Positions 1 through 9,139 of a stretch of 61,626 bases of DNA are shown piece by piece; positions within the stretch are counted from its first letter, which is position 1, and each line of letters begins with the position of its first letter. The notes under the pieces are model-generated. The model was not told where the DNA came from. It ran no database searches and saw nothing but the letters and a program-made list of their open reading frames with translations. This DNA comes from Planctomyces sp. (GTDB lineage: Bacteria > Planctomycetota > Planctomycetia > Planctomycetales > Planctomycetaceae), in the NCBI GenBank assembly GCA_016795105.1, contig JAEUIH010000045.1, positions 1 to 61,626 of the forward strand, given 5' to 3'. Position numbers and translations under genes: made by a program.

Positions 1-187
1 CCTGCCCGAGCACACCCCTGCGCCGCGGCAGCACTCGAACCAGCGCGTGACAAGTCGTAGCTTGGGCATTCCTGCCCGAGCCACCCCTGCGCCGCGGCAG
101 CACTCGAACCAGCGCGTGACAAGTCGTAGCTTGGGCATTCCTGCCCGAGCCACCGCCGCGCCGCGACAGCACTCGAACCAGCGCGTA
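1..187 (+). repeat. Composite 69-70 bp tandem repeat, left cluster, forward core
   Basis: Nearly three copies of a 69-70 bp unit; equivalent points fall at 1, 71 and 140. Each unit joins a GC-rich arm (CGCCGCGGCAGCACTCGAAC followed by CAGCGCG) to a hairpin core reading GCTTGGGCATTCCTGCCCGAGC in two parts: left arm GCTTGGGCA, loop TTCC, right arm TGCCCGAGC. The window begins inside a copy, so the cluster extends to the left. The same unit recurs at 8097-8495 in the same orientation. Short reading frames through it (for example 47-427) are repeat translations, not genes. Confidence 0.9.
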
Positions 188-366
188 GACGGGCAGGAAT
201 GCCCATCCTACATTTGTGACGGGCAGGAATGCCCATCCTACATTTGCGACGGGCAGGAATCCCCATCCTACATTTGCGACGGGCAGGAATGCCCATCCTA
301 CATTTGCGACGGGCAGGAATGCCCATCCTACATTTGTGACGGGCAGGAATGCCCATCCTACATTTA
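188..366. repeat. 30-bp tandem array, six contiguous copies, reversed hairpin core
   Basis: Six head-to-tail copies begin at 188, 218, 248, 278, 308 and 338, exactly 30 bp apart and almost identical. Each holds the palindrome GGGCAGGAATGCCC inside a longer imperfect stem. There are no spacers, so this is not a CRISPR array. The last copy runs into the stop codon (364-366) of the minus-strand kinase gene, so the kinase transcript would end in a series of hairpins. On the minus strand each unit folds as GGATGGGCA, loop TTCC, TGCCCGTCC with one G-U pair. Transcript end or mRNA protection is a possible role, by inference only. Confidence 0.92.
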
Positions 367-3300
367 TTTTGTTGAGCGTTGCCTGCCTGGCCTGGTGGCT
401 TCGGGCCATCGTCCGGGATTGAACTGAAGGAGAGTGACCTGGCCGAGACTTCCGGCAGCGAGTTGAGTCCCATCGGGATTGAGTGCCAGACAGGTTGCTT
501 CAGAGAAGGGCACCGGAGCGATCCTCCATTTCCCATCTGTGGCCCCGGCGAAGACTGAAGGGCGATCCCCGGCCACGGCAGCAGGTCCGGCGGCAATAAC
601 GACCCATGTGCCATTGTCTGTGACGGCCAGATCATTGACGGATCGAAGGGGAGGAAATGGTATCCTTGTCGATCGGAGAATCCTGCCTGACTCCAAATCC
701 CAGACTTTGATGAATGGAATTGTACGGCTGGCCTCAACTGTTTCTACGACGACCGCGGCAAACGTCATGCCGTCGGGTGAGAACGTCGGATGAGTGGCAG
801 TGGAATTGACTCGGTAGCGGAACCGTCTTTTGCCGTCCGATGTGGAAATCACCAGAATTTCAGATGAAGTACAGAGTGCTGCGAAATCCCCATTGGAACT
901 CAACACAGCCACTTCGGGCACAGAAGTCCGTGCATACAACTGATCTGTCTTGTCTCCCTGAACACGAATGATCTGAAATTGTTCTCGTTCATCTGCTTCC
1001 GCAATGAGGAAGCTCTGATCCGAACCGGGAACCGTGCGATCCAGGACTCTGTTCTTCGAATTGCCTGCATCCGAAGTGAATCCTCCTTCCGCCTGCCATT
1101 CGCGCACATCCCCTTTGTTGATCAGCCACAGTTGCTCCGCATGCTGATTCACCTTTAGACCGAATCCATCGGTCAGATCATTGATCTCCATAGACTGTTT
1201 CAAACGCCCACTTTGAGAATTCAGAACTCGAAGCTGCTGGTCGTCGACGGTTACGAGTCGCGTCCCATCCGATGAAAACTCAATTGACCGAACGGTCCCC
1301 GAAAATTGCTCCACCAATACAGACTCTCGACGTCTGGGATGTAGGCTGCCCTTTGTCACAGAACTCAGATCCGGTTCAGCCCATTTCTCTGCTGCCGTCT
1401 TCCAGATTCGAAGAACGCCTCTCTGGTCACCTGATGCAATCATCGCCCCATCGGCACTCAGTGCAACGGACTGAACAGGTCGAGGATGTTGAGGAAGCGA
1501 CCTTGCAGTCGGCGGGGAAGTACTGCGATCATACAGTCGGACTTCATAGTCTTCGGTTCCTTCCGAATTGAGAATCACAGCCAGCTGTTCTCCTTGATTG
1601 GAAACAGATATTCCTGTGACCTGCAGCTCCTCTTCATATATGTCCAGACTGTCGACCATTCGACCGGACTCAAGATTCCAGAGACTGATTCTGCGCGTGC
1701 ACGACTGGGATGTTTCAGTCTCGTTTTCACTAAAGGCAACTACGGTACCGTCTGGCGAGACATCGATATGGGTCACTGCACCGACGAGCTCACCTAGTTC
1801 CCGTTCCTTCTCGCCTGAGGTCGCGTTTAATACGAACAGTGGCGCAGTGTGAAGGTCCTGTTTGCGGTAGATTCGTCCGCCGCAAAGCACTCGTTTTCCA
1901 TCGTCACTGAAAATCGCATGACCGTTTCGAATGACATCAAAATCGGCTTTCGTCAATTTCAGATCAATTCGGGTACCATCATCCAGCTGAAGACTCATGA
2001 TCTGATTTTCGCGAACCAGAGCCGCAGCATTGCCTTTGGGTCCCGCGAATCCTGCACTCACCACATCAGAATCATCGCCTTCGACCTGCAAAGTCGAGCA
2101 CTCTTTTTGCGAGGGATCGATAATCTTAACCTGGGCTTTATCGTGGATTCCGCGATTCAGGGAAATTAATCGACCGCCTGCTGGCGAATAAGCCAAAATA
2201 GCCTGAAGATCCTCCACGGTACTCCAGCCCTGAAGAATCTCACCTGAAGGAAGAGAAGTCACGTGAACCGTGCCATCAGATGTCAAGACCGCAATCTCCG
2301 GGCGCCGAGGATGGAACTGGATATCCGAAATCGGTTTGCCCGAAAACTGCACCGTCTTCATATCTGCTTCAGCTTCACCGCCTTCAGGTTTCGTCCGAGC
2401 ATCCGCGGAAACGCCACTCCCGCCAGACCAGACTAAAACCCGGCTTCTCGGACGAACATTTGGCGCCGGAGGTTCGATCGTCGCAGCTGCCGCATAAAGG
2501 CTGCTTCCATCCGGCGAGAATACGGCACTATGAAAGACGTGCCCGTCTCCTCGCCCCAATGTTAGTACATATGAGTGAGTATCGAGGTCCCAGAGTCGAA
2601 CTTCGCCTTCGCGATTACTGTGAATGACCGGGGAGCCAGTGGAAACGGCCATTCGTCGCCCATCGGAGCTGAACGCAATACCAGAAATCTCTCGAGAATG
2701 CCCTCGGTACTCGTGGAGTGTTTCTCCGGTCTCCATATCGAGGACGTGAACCGTTCCGGCAGCATCGCCAACTGCCAGAGCCTTGCTATCGTTTCGGAAC
2801 TCAAGGGCTCGTGGCTTTCCAGCAAACCGATCAATGAATTGTCCAGTTCCTTCAGCGATGTTCCAAAGTGTAACGCCACGTTCGATGGACCAGACGGCGA
2901 GCCAGTTTCCGTCCTGAGAGACAGCGGAAATCGGTACCGCTTCCAGCATCGGATCAGACGACTCTTCCGCATACTCCCATGGAGCTTTCACAGATTCTGC
3001 CCCCGCCTCTGCATCATGTTTGTCCGGTCTCCGTGAAGGGTCCGCATCAGTGGAAGCGAGGCTCAAGGTTCGAGTTTCCTGAGAATCTGTCGTTGTAACG
3101 GTGACCGTTTTGTCATAACCGATCACGGCAGTCCAGCTTCCTTCCGGACTGAAGACCTGCCTCAGGCCGTGCGGTGGAATCCATGCTGGACGCTGAGTGG
3201 AAGGAATCTGTTGCCCGGTTGCAAGATCCCAGATTCTGTGAACACGATCATCACTCTGTTCGCTCCCGTTTCCACGGGTCATTTCACAGACGGCCCCCAA

Positions 3301-6300
3301 CTGAGTTCCATCAGGACTAAGCCGAATCGCTCGCAGATCGACCTGATTCTCAAGAAACGAAAGGACATGGCTGCGAGTTGACTCATCCCAGATTCTCAAC
3401 GTTCGATCCTCACCAATCCCCATAATAGACTGCTGACCATCAACAGCAAGACTGATAAACCGTCCTTCAGCACCTCTGAGAACATCGACGAGTGCTCCGG
3501 TTCGAACATCCCAGATACTGATGCCAGCCTCTGAGCATCCAAAGATCTGTGTCTGATCCGGAGAAAATACAACTCTGTAGTCTGATGGCGGGCCTCCATG
3601 CAGAAACGGCACTGCATCTGAGAACGGCTGGAGAACATGGAGCACTTCACCGGACTCAACATCCCAGATTCGAATCTCGCCCGGCGTCTGCGATGTGTCA
3701 AATTCGTCGACAACCCCAACACTTCCGCTGACCACCATTTTTCCATCAGCGCTGAACATAAGACTGGAGACTGGACCATTGTGCAGCACAACGGCATTCG
3801 CATCGACAATCCGATTCGGTCCCACGTATCTCCCTGTAGCAACGTCCCAAACCTTGATTGTACCGTCATCACATCCACTGGCGGCCAGCATTCCATCCGG
3901 ACTGAAGGCCACGCTGCGAAGTGGCCCCGCCTGTTTGTCAAGACTCAGCCGAGGATCAATCTCCGGCATGCGCTGGCTTTGTTTATTGTCACTCAGGTTG
4001 ACTTTGAATTCACCATCCGGAACAGACCAAAGCAACAGGTTTGCCCCTGCGTCACCCACCAGCAGCTGGCTGCCGTCCGCACTGAATGCCATTGCATCAG
4101 CAAGAATCGCGGTCCCAAGTGCACGTCGTTGATCACCAGTGGGGCCTCGGTGAAGATAGACGGTATTTGTGTCGGACGTGGCCAGCCATTCCCCATCCGG
4201 AGAAACCGTGAAACTGTAGGCCGTTTCATCGAGTCGATAAACCAATTCAAGGGTCTCGAGGTCCCACGCGCAAACAATGCCCTCGAGGTCAATCGTGAAG
4301 ATTCTCTTTCCAGCAACGCTGACGGATCGAAAGGCACTTGCGGGAGATGTCAGATTTCTTGATTGCCCGTCTGCTCTTTGACGCCAGTAATACCATTCAA
4401 ATGATCTCGGATCGGTGATCCCAGGTCGCTCGTACTTTGCTAAAACGCCTCTCAGCAGATCAATGCGACCGGTCTCCCAGTGGGTCATAACCGTTCTCAT
4501 GTCACTGGCATATTCTTCAAATACCCGCTTACGTTCTGAGGTATCCGCAAGTTGCTTCTGAACCTCTTTCTGTTGTTCAGCCGCAACCTTCTGTTGCTCT
4601 GCTGCGAGTCTCCGCCGGAGCTCTTCTTTGTTCTCTTCACTCAGTTCGCTGTTTCTGACTTCGGCACTGGAGATGATGGATTGTGCAAATCCTCCAAGAA
4701 CTCCAAGGACAATCAGAAAGCCGAGAGAGACTGAGACGACTGTTCGATTTCTGCGATACCACAGTAACATACGACGTCCGAACGATGGACGGCGATAAAC
4801 AGTGGGTTCATTTCGCTGAGCTCTCCTGAGATCGGCTGCGAGTACGACTGCCGAAGCTGCTCGATCTTCGGGCTCCCGCTCCAGCCCACCCATCAGCAGA
4901 TTCTCAACCTGCCATGGGAGATTTGCATTCAGGGATGCGGGACTGACCGGGCGAATTCCGTTCAGTTTATTTGTAATGACGGTGCCGGCTTCCGAGCTGT
5001 CGTGGTCATAAAGCCGTCTCCCCGTGAAGACTTCGTAAAACGTGGCACACAACGCGTACACATCGGACTGAGTGCTGACACTTCGTGCAGCGTTTGTGAA
5101 CTCAAGCTGCTCGGGGCTCATGTAGGCCGGTGTCCCGACCACAGCACCAGACACGGTTCGCAGTTGATCTGCTTCTGCGAGATTTCGGGCAATGCCGAAG
5201 TCCATCAGTTTGATCAGACCATCTACGGTCACCATCAAATTTCCGGGTGTCAGGTCTCGATGCAAAAGGCCATCCTGGTGAACTGCGGCGAGAGCCTCAG
5301 CAGCCTGAGCGAACCACTCCGCAATCACTTCTACCGACGGGCGATCGGCTGCGTTCACGAAGTCATTGAGAGTCTTTCCCTCAACCCATTCCAGTGCAAT
5401 CCAGGTTCGCACAACGGGTCCGGCTTTTAGCTCCTGAAACCAGGGCTCAGCGGACAGATCGAACTCCCGGAGTGGTTTCCAGATGGAATCCCCATGATCC
5501 ACAACCTGAACAATCCCAGGATGCACGAATCGAGCAAGATGTGCGGCTTCTTCACGAAACCTCGCCTGATCAACTTCTCCCATTCCCTGATGCAGGATCT
5601 TGAGAGCCACTTTCCGTCCGGTACTGAGTTGCCGCCCCATATGGACCTGAGCAAAACCTCCTCGGCCAACGGGAGATCCAAGCAGGTAGTCGCCGAGCAA
5701 AACACCTTTCAGCTCTTCAGGAGCCAGTCGAGTCAGCAGACCACGAAACTCCTGATCTGCGGTTTCGGAGTGTCCAAGTAACTGGCGAAACTCTTCGATG
5801 AATTCCCCGGCTCGCTCCGGAAGTACTCGCACCTGACCTCTCAACGACGCATACTTCGGAGAAAAGTCGTCTCCGACTCCGGTGAAACTCCATAACTCTT
5901 CGCCGTCGGAGAACATCCATGGGGATGGCAGCCGATCCGGGGTAAACGAGAGGAATTCTCGTTCAAAGATCACAAGCGCAGATGCGACCCTGTTCCACCA
6001 GTCAGGATCAGCCGGAACATCATGGGCAATACAGTTGCGAAGCCCGATCAGCACAAGACAGGCGTCGCGTCGCTTCAGCCTCTGAGGCAATTTTGTACCA
6101 GCCGCCTTCGACAGTTCTTCAAGTGCCGAGCGAAGAGACTCTGAGGGCCGCAGGGATTCAAAGAGCCTGTAATCGGCGCGTGTCGCTTCGTCCGCTGCGG
6201 CAGCATCCTCCTTCCTGTAAACCTCATTGAACCTTCTAAGTCCGGACAACAGCCCATTCCAGTGGCCCCATGACGGACGCTGGAGTGATGCAATGGCGGA

Positions 6301-6492
6301 AAACAGCTGCGGGATTTTCGGAATCCAGACAGTTGCCGAAATCCCGAGCGACTTCATTCCGGCCAATGCTGAAATTGCAATCCAGCGAAATTCAAACTCC
6401 CGTCGTCGAAGGACTTCTCGGACATATTCCTCAGACGTGCGGCGAACTTCAGCGGACTGCTCCGGCGAAAACTCAGATTTGTCGTTGGTCAT
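364..6492 (-). CDS. Giant Ser/Thr protein kinase: HEPN-like N-terminus, kinase, TM, WD40 propellers (2042 aa)
   Basis: A transmembrane protein kinase. Residues 1-260 form an unusual N-terminal region with LRNCIAHD at 151-158; R152-N153-x3-H157 fits the HEPN RNxxxH pattern. The kinase domain covers about 265-560: glycine loop GRGGFAQV (276-283), VALK lysine K298, HRD 411-413, DFG 431-433 and the APE-like SPE at 459-461, so it looks catalytically competent. A membrane helix lies at about 584-607, then a Glu/Gln/Lys coiled coil (610-655). From about 710 to the end are more than a dozen WD40-like blades (FSPDG...WD), enough for two propellers. The membrane helix separates kinase and propellers, which are presumably cytoplasmic and periplasmic respectively. 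It lies 30 bp downstream of the CorA-like gene, hence probably one operon. The family assignment is firm; the HEPN reading is tentative and the role unknown. Confidence 0.93.
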   Translation of the reverse strand: MTNDKSEFSPEQSAEVRRTSEEYVREVLRRREFEFRWIAISALAGMKSLGISATVWIPKIPQLFSAIASLQRPSWGHWNGLLSGLRRFNEVYRKEDAAAADEATRADYRLFESLRPSESLRSALEELSKAAGTKLPQRLKRRDACLVLIGLRNCIAHDVPADPDWWNRVASALVIFEREFLSFTPDRLPSPWMFSDGEELWSFTGVGDDFSPKYASLRGQVRVLPERAGEFIEEFRQLLGHSETADQEFRGLLTRLAPEELKGVLLGDYLLGSPVGRGGFAQVHMGRQLSTGRKVALKILHQGMGEVDQARFREEAAHLARFVHPGIVQVVDHGDSIWKPLREFDLSAEPWFQELKAGPVVRTWIALEWVEGKTLNDFVNAADRPSVEVIAEWFAQAAEALAAVHQDGLLHRDLTPGNLMVTVDGLIKLMDFGIARNLAEADQLRTVSGAVVGTPAYMSPEQLEFTNAARSVSTQSDVYALCATFYEVFTGRRLYDHDSSEAGTVITNKLNGIRPVSPASLNANLPWQVENLLMGGLEREPEDRAASAVVLAADLRRAQRNEPTVYRRPSFGRRMLLWYRRNRTVVSVSLGFLIVLGVLGGFAQSIISSAEVRNSELSEENKEELRRRLAAEQQKVAAEQQKEVQKQLADTSERKRVFEEYASDMRTVMTHWETGRIDLLRGVLAKYERPGITDPRSFEWYYWRQRADGQSRNLTSPASAFRSVSVAGKRIFTIDLEGIVCAWDLETLELVYRLDETAYSFTVSPDGEWLATSDTNTVYLHRGPTGDQRRALGTAILADAMAFSADGSQLLVGDAGANLLLWSVPDGEFKVNLSDNKQSQRMPEIDPRLSLDKQAGPLRSVAFSPDGMLAASGCDDGTIKVWDVATGRYVGPNRIVDANAVVLHNGPVSSLMFSADGKMVVSGSVGVVDEFDTSQTPGEIRIWDVESGEVLHVLQPFSDAVPFLHGGPPSDYRVVFSPDQTQIFGCSEAGISIWDVRTGALVDVLRGAEGRFISLAVDGQQSIMGIGEDRTLRIWDESTRSHVLSFLENQVDLRAIRLSPDGTQLGAVCEMTRGNGSEQSDDRVHRIWDLATGQQIPSTQRPAWIPPHGLRQVFSPEGSWTAVIGYDKTVTVTTTDSQETRTLSLASTDADPSRRPDKHDAEAGAESVKAPWEYAEESSDPMLEAVPISAVSQDGNWLAVWSIERGVTLWNIAEGTGQFIDRFAGKPRALEFRNDSKALAVGDAAGTVHVLDMETGETLHEYRGHSREISGIAFSSDGRRMAVSTGSPVIHSNREGEVRLWDLDTHSYVLTLGRGDGHVFHSAVFSPDGSSLYAAAATIEPPAPNVRPRSRVLVWSGGSGVSADARTKPEGGEAEADMKTVQFSGKPISDIQFHPRRPEIAVLTSDGTVHVTSLPSGEILQGWSTVEDLQAILAYSPAGGRLISLNRGIHDKAQVKIIDPSQKECSTLQVEGDDSDVVSAGFAGPKGNAAALVRENQIMSLQLDDGTRIDLKLTKADFDVIRNGHAIFSDDGKRVLCGGRIYRKQDLHTAPLFVLNATSGEKERELGELVGAVTHIDVSPDGTVVAFSENETETSQSCTRRISLWNLESGRMVDSLDIYEEELQVTGISVSNQGEQLAVILNSEGTEDYEVRLYDRSTSPPTARSLPQHPRPVQSVALSADGAMIASGDQRGVLRIWKTAAEKWAEPDLSSVTKGSLHPRRRESVLVEQFSGTVRSIEFSSDGTRLVTVDDQQLRVLNSQSGRLKQSMEINDLTDGFGLKVNQHAEQLWLINKGDVREWQAEGGFTSDAGNSKNRVLDRTVPGSDQSFLIAEADEREQFQIIRVQGDKTDQLYARTSVPEVAVLSSNGDFAALCTSSEILVISTSDGKRRFRYRVNSTATHPTFSPDGMTFAAVVVETVEASRTIPFIKVWDLESGRILRSTRIPFPPLRSVNDLAVTDNGTWVVIAAGPAAVAGDRPSVFAGATDGKWRIAPVPFSEATCLALNPDGTQLAAGSLGQVTLLQFNPGRWPEATRPGRQRSTK

Positions 6493-6522
6493 TCCCGATA
6501 AAACTCCCGTTCAGGAATTCAG

Positions 6523-7989
6523 CTATGAATCCGAGTTTTTTGAGAACCGGATGATGGCCCATAGAAAACTGAACCCCACTGCAATTGCTGCAGACAAACC
6601 GCATACGGCAGCGATGGCGGCCCAGACCCCAAATCCCTCAGATGCAGTAAACCCTTCGATGTTGATATTCCAGAATCCAATTGCCAACGATGGAGCTCCA
6701 ATCAGCACCGTCAGCAATAGTGTCATCAGCCCCACACGGTCTTCTCGAATTTGACGATCAACGTCGCGGAGGTATTCACTCATTTCATGCACTTCCATCG
6801 AGACTTCGTCATACAATGCTCGAGTTTCGAATACAGCCTGCCATCGCTGATAACAAAGATGATGGTTCTCTCTCTGCACGACCTGAAGAAAATAATATCG
6901 GGCTGTGAAGTCAAAGAGTCGATCTCGCGTTCGTTCGAATACTTTACGAAGCTCTGTTCGACTCCTCCCACGAGTCTCACATTTCCAGTGACGAGCAACA
7001 TCCGCAGACATGGCAATGAGTGCAAATCGCTGCTGAAGTGCGATCAGGAATACCAGAAAATAAGACGTCTCGAGGTGACTGGGGAGAGTCTTCTGGAAGA
7101 AGTGGTCTCGGGATGCATCGGACGCAACAAATCCTCCGCCTTCAAGCGAAAAGAAGAACAACTGATCGCGCAGATACTGCAGATAGAAAGGCTCCGAACG
7201 CCGAAGCTGTTCCGGGGCAGGGCAGTAAGCCTGCATCGCGTGATGCATACGCCTCAGCTTGTAAATCACTTTCTCACACGGCCAGTCCGGATCCCCGGAT
7301 TCACGAAGAAAGGCGATCGTATAGGGAAGGAACCGTCCGGAGACAAACACGTCTCTCACAGCTTCTCTCCCCCCTCGAAACAGTTGTGCACTTTCGAGAA
7401 CCGTCCGATTGAAGTCTTCAAATGTCCCGGAGAATTGCGCCCCGTCATCCTGCCCCGTTCGAATCGAAAACGGATCCGGAAACTCAACTCTTTCCAAACT
7501 CAACTGCACAACCCCCAACTGACCTCCACGTTCCAGATCGCAAAAATGTCCATAGTGCTGAAAGTCGAGCCAGTCTGCCGGATGATCAGATTTGAGTTTC
7601 CATCTCTGCACAATCATCCCGATCCCGTTCCGGAATAGACAGACTCGAAGCGATTCCAAACGAATCACAACGGGCGTTCGCTCTTTGTCTCTGAACGAAA
7701 ACAAGAAGTCGTTCGAAGCATTCAACCCGCGACGTGACTGCAGAAACTGATTGGTCACTTCAAAACACTCGACAATCGCGTTTCCATCGTTCGTTGGGCG
7801 GAGCGATTCCGAGAGGTGTGGTAACCAGTCTTCCGTTTCAAAGTAAACGGAGTCCCAGACTTTCATGATCCCATCGCGGCTGGACGTGGAGGAACTCAGG
7901 AATCTATGAACAATCGAGTCCGCACATTCCGCCGAAAACAGAAACGGATAGACAAAAGAAATCGATGATCGGTCCGCTTCTACTCGCAT
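6523..7989 (-). CDS. Soluble protein with CorA-like two-helix membrane tail (488 aa)
   Basis: First gene of a minus-strand pair with the giant kinase. The first 410 residues are soluble, rich in Phe and Arg, and match no family I recognise. The C-terminus has the CorA plan: a charged helix (EYLRDVDRQIREDRVGLM), a membrane helix at about 419-437, a short loop and a second membrane helix at about 454-480, ending in a few basic residues. The loop reads GFWNINIEG where true CorA channels have a GMN motif, so magnesium transport is doubtful. Such divergent CorA-like tails occur in membrane effectors of conflict systems; that is family knowledge, and the application here is inference. The start ATG follows GGAG by about 7 bases. 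The upstream region is the second repeat cluster. Confidence 0.8.
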   Translation of the reverse strand: MRVEADRSSISFVYPFLFSAECADSIVHRFLSSSTSSRDGIMKVWDSVYFETEDWLPHLSESLRPTNDGNAIVECFEVTNQFLQSRRGLNASNDFLFSFRDKERTPVVIRLESLRVCLFRNGIGMIVQRWKLKSDHPADWLDFQHYGHFCDLERGGQLGVVQLSLERVEFPDPFSIRTGQDDGAQFSGTFEDFNRTVLESAQLFRGGREAVRDVFVSGRFLPYTIAFLRESGDPDWPCEKVIYKLRRMHHAMQAYCPAPEQLRRSEPFYLQYLRDQLFFFSLEGGGFVASDASRDHFFQKTLPSHLETSYFLVFLIALQQRFALIAMSADVARHWKCETRGRSRTELRKVFERTRDRLFDFTARYYFLQVVQRENHHLCYQRWQAVFETRALYDEVSMEVHEMSEYLRDVDRQIREDRVGLMTLLLTVLIGAPSLAIGFWNINIEGFTASEGFGVWAAIAAVCGLSAAIAVGFSFLWAIIRFSKNSDS

Positions 7990-8096
7990 TCAATAGACTC
8001 CATCTCGTCCTCATCCACGGTGGCCCCGTTTGTAACCAGATCGGGTCCATTGTGTAGTACGACGGATATCTACTCCACCAACAATCCGCCCCATTT

Positions 8097-8495
8097 TCAG
8101 CAGTACCCGAACCAGCGCGGGAAAAAATGTAGCTTGGGCATTCTTGCCCGAGCACACCCCTGCGCCGCGGTTGTACTCGAACCGGGGCGGGACAAAATGT
8201 AGCTTGGGCATTCTTGCCCGAGCACACTCCTGCGCCGCGGTAGTATTCGAACCAGCGCGGGACGGGCAGGAATGCCCATCCTACTTAGTGAGCACACCAC
8301 TGCGCCGCGGGAGTACTCGAACCAGCGCGGGACGGGCAGGGATGCCCATCCTACTTAGTGAGCCACCACTGCGCCGCGGGAGTACTCGAACCAGCACGGG
8401 ACGGGCAGGAATGCCCATCCTACTTAGTGAGCCACCACTGCGCCGCGGTAGTACTCGAACCGGGGCGGGACGGGCAGGAATGCCCGTCCTACGAT
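8097..8495 (+). repeat. Composite 69-70 bp repeat, right cluster, six copies with forward and reversed cores
   Basis: Equivalent points of the GC-rich arm (GTACTCGAACC and variants) lie near 8103, 8173, 8243, 8313, 8382 and 8451, a 69-70 bp period as in the left cluster and in the same orientation. The first two units carry the forward core (AGCTTGGGCATTCTTGCCCG). The next four carry the core in the opposite sense (CGGGCAGGAATGCCCATCCT). The two cores differ by paired changes in both stem arms, so the hairpin is kept. The final core (8469-8492) supplies the TAG stop of the zincin gene on the minus strand. Confidence 0.9.
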
Positions 8496-9139
8496 TTTCG
8501 GCGGGTGGCTCGGTAGCCGTATTCGACGGCGAACCAGTCGGCGAATTGTTCGCGTTTGCGGGGGTTTGTGTTTCGGTTATCGTTGATGTGGCCAATCTCG
8601 TGGATCAGGACATTGTTGAGATAGAAGTCACGAATCGTATCTTCCGTCCACGAGAGCCTCCAGAATCGGCCCTCCTGAGTCCATTCGCCACCATACATTT
8701 CCGTCTCAATACGCTGCGCCGGTCGAGGAGCTCGAACGTAAAGTTCTTCAAGTGATTCTTCGATCGGATACAAGTACACCGCTTGACCCCATTGCAGACC
8801 GTAGCAGGGAAACAGGCGACGTTTTCGAGTCATTGGGCTTAGCTGCACGACTTCCAGTTGAGTCTGATACTCCTGAGGTAATTGAGCAACACGCTGACGA
8901 ATTTGATTCGGGGTCACGACGTGCCGGTATCCTTCGCCCGGCTGTTTGACAACAATTTCCAGTTTGCCGTCGTCGCGCGGAGGATGCCATGCTTCGGGTG
9001 CATCAAACGGACGTCCGGCCGCAAGCCCGTTGCCTCGGTGCTGGTGAGCAGATGCAGGCTGCACGGCTCGCCGACCGCGCGTTGCATGTCGGGTTTGTGG
9101 CAGACCTGATCGAACTCGGCTCTGATTGCGTCGACTCAT
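8489..9139 (-). CDS. Small HExxH zinc metalloprotease-like protein (216 aa)
   Basis: The C-terminal part carries LIHEIGHINDN (HEIGH at 180-184) followed by KREQFADWFAVEYG, giving HExxH-x12-ExxxD with E197 and D201. That is the metal site of a gluzincin-type peptidase. The N-terminal 50 residues are basic and low in complexity. There is no signal peptide, so it is probably cytoplasmic. The family is not recognised beyond the zincin motif. The stop codon TAG is part of the composite repeat downstream: after the last sense codon the sequence runs directly into the repeat hairpin. Neighbours give no substrate. The start ATG at 9139 is the first in the frame; a later start is possible because the N-terminus is weakly constrained. 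Confidence 0.75.
   Translation of the reverse strand: MSRRNQSRVRSGLPQTRHATRGRRAVQPASAHQHRGNGLAAGRPFDAPEAWHPPRDDGKLEIVVKQPGEGYRHVVTPNQIRQRVAQLPQEYQTQLEVVQLSPMTRKRRLFPCYGLQWGQAVYLYPIEESLEELYVRAPRPAQRIETEMYGGEWTQEGRFWRLSWTEDTIRDFYLNNVLIHEIGHINDNRNTNPRKREQFADWFAVEYGYRATRRKS

Noticed and set aside
188-366. CRISPR array
   Set aside because: The 30-bp units are directly adjacent with no unique spacers, and no cas genes are present.
47-427. Plus-strand repeat reading frames (47-427, 216-422)
   Set aside because: They translate the tandem repeat itself and end inside the kinase gene; no ribosome site or family feature.
3637-4362. Plus-strand 241-codon frame
   Set aside because: Antisense to WD40 repeats of the kinase; long frames there are a by-product of repeated codon use.
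6751-7638. Plus-strand 295-codon frame
   Set aside because: It lies wholly antisense to the CorA-like gene and its translation has no domain, signal or membrane pattern.
6523-7989. A genuine CorA magnesium channel
   Set aside because: The GMN motif is replaced by GFWNIN and the soluble part does not resemble the CorA funnel domain, so only a CorA-like tail is claimed.
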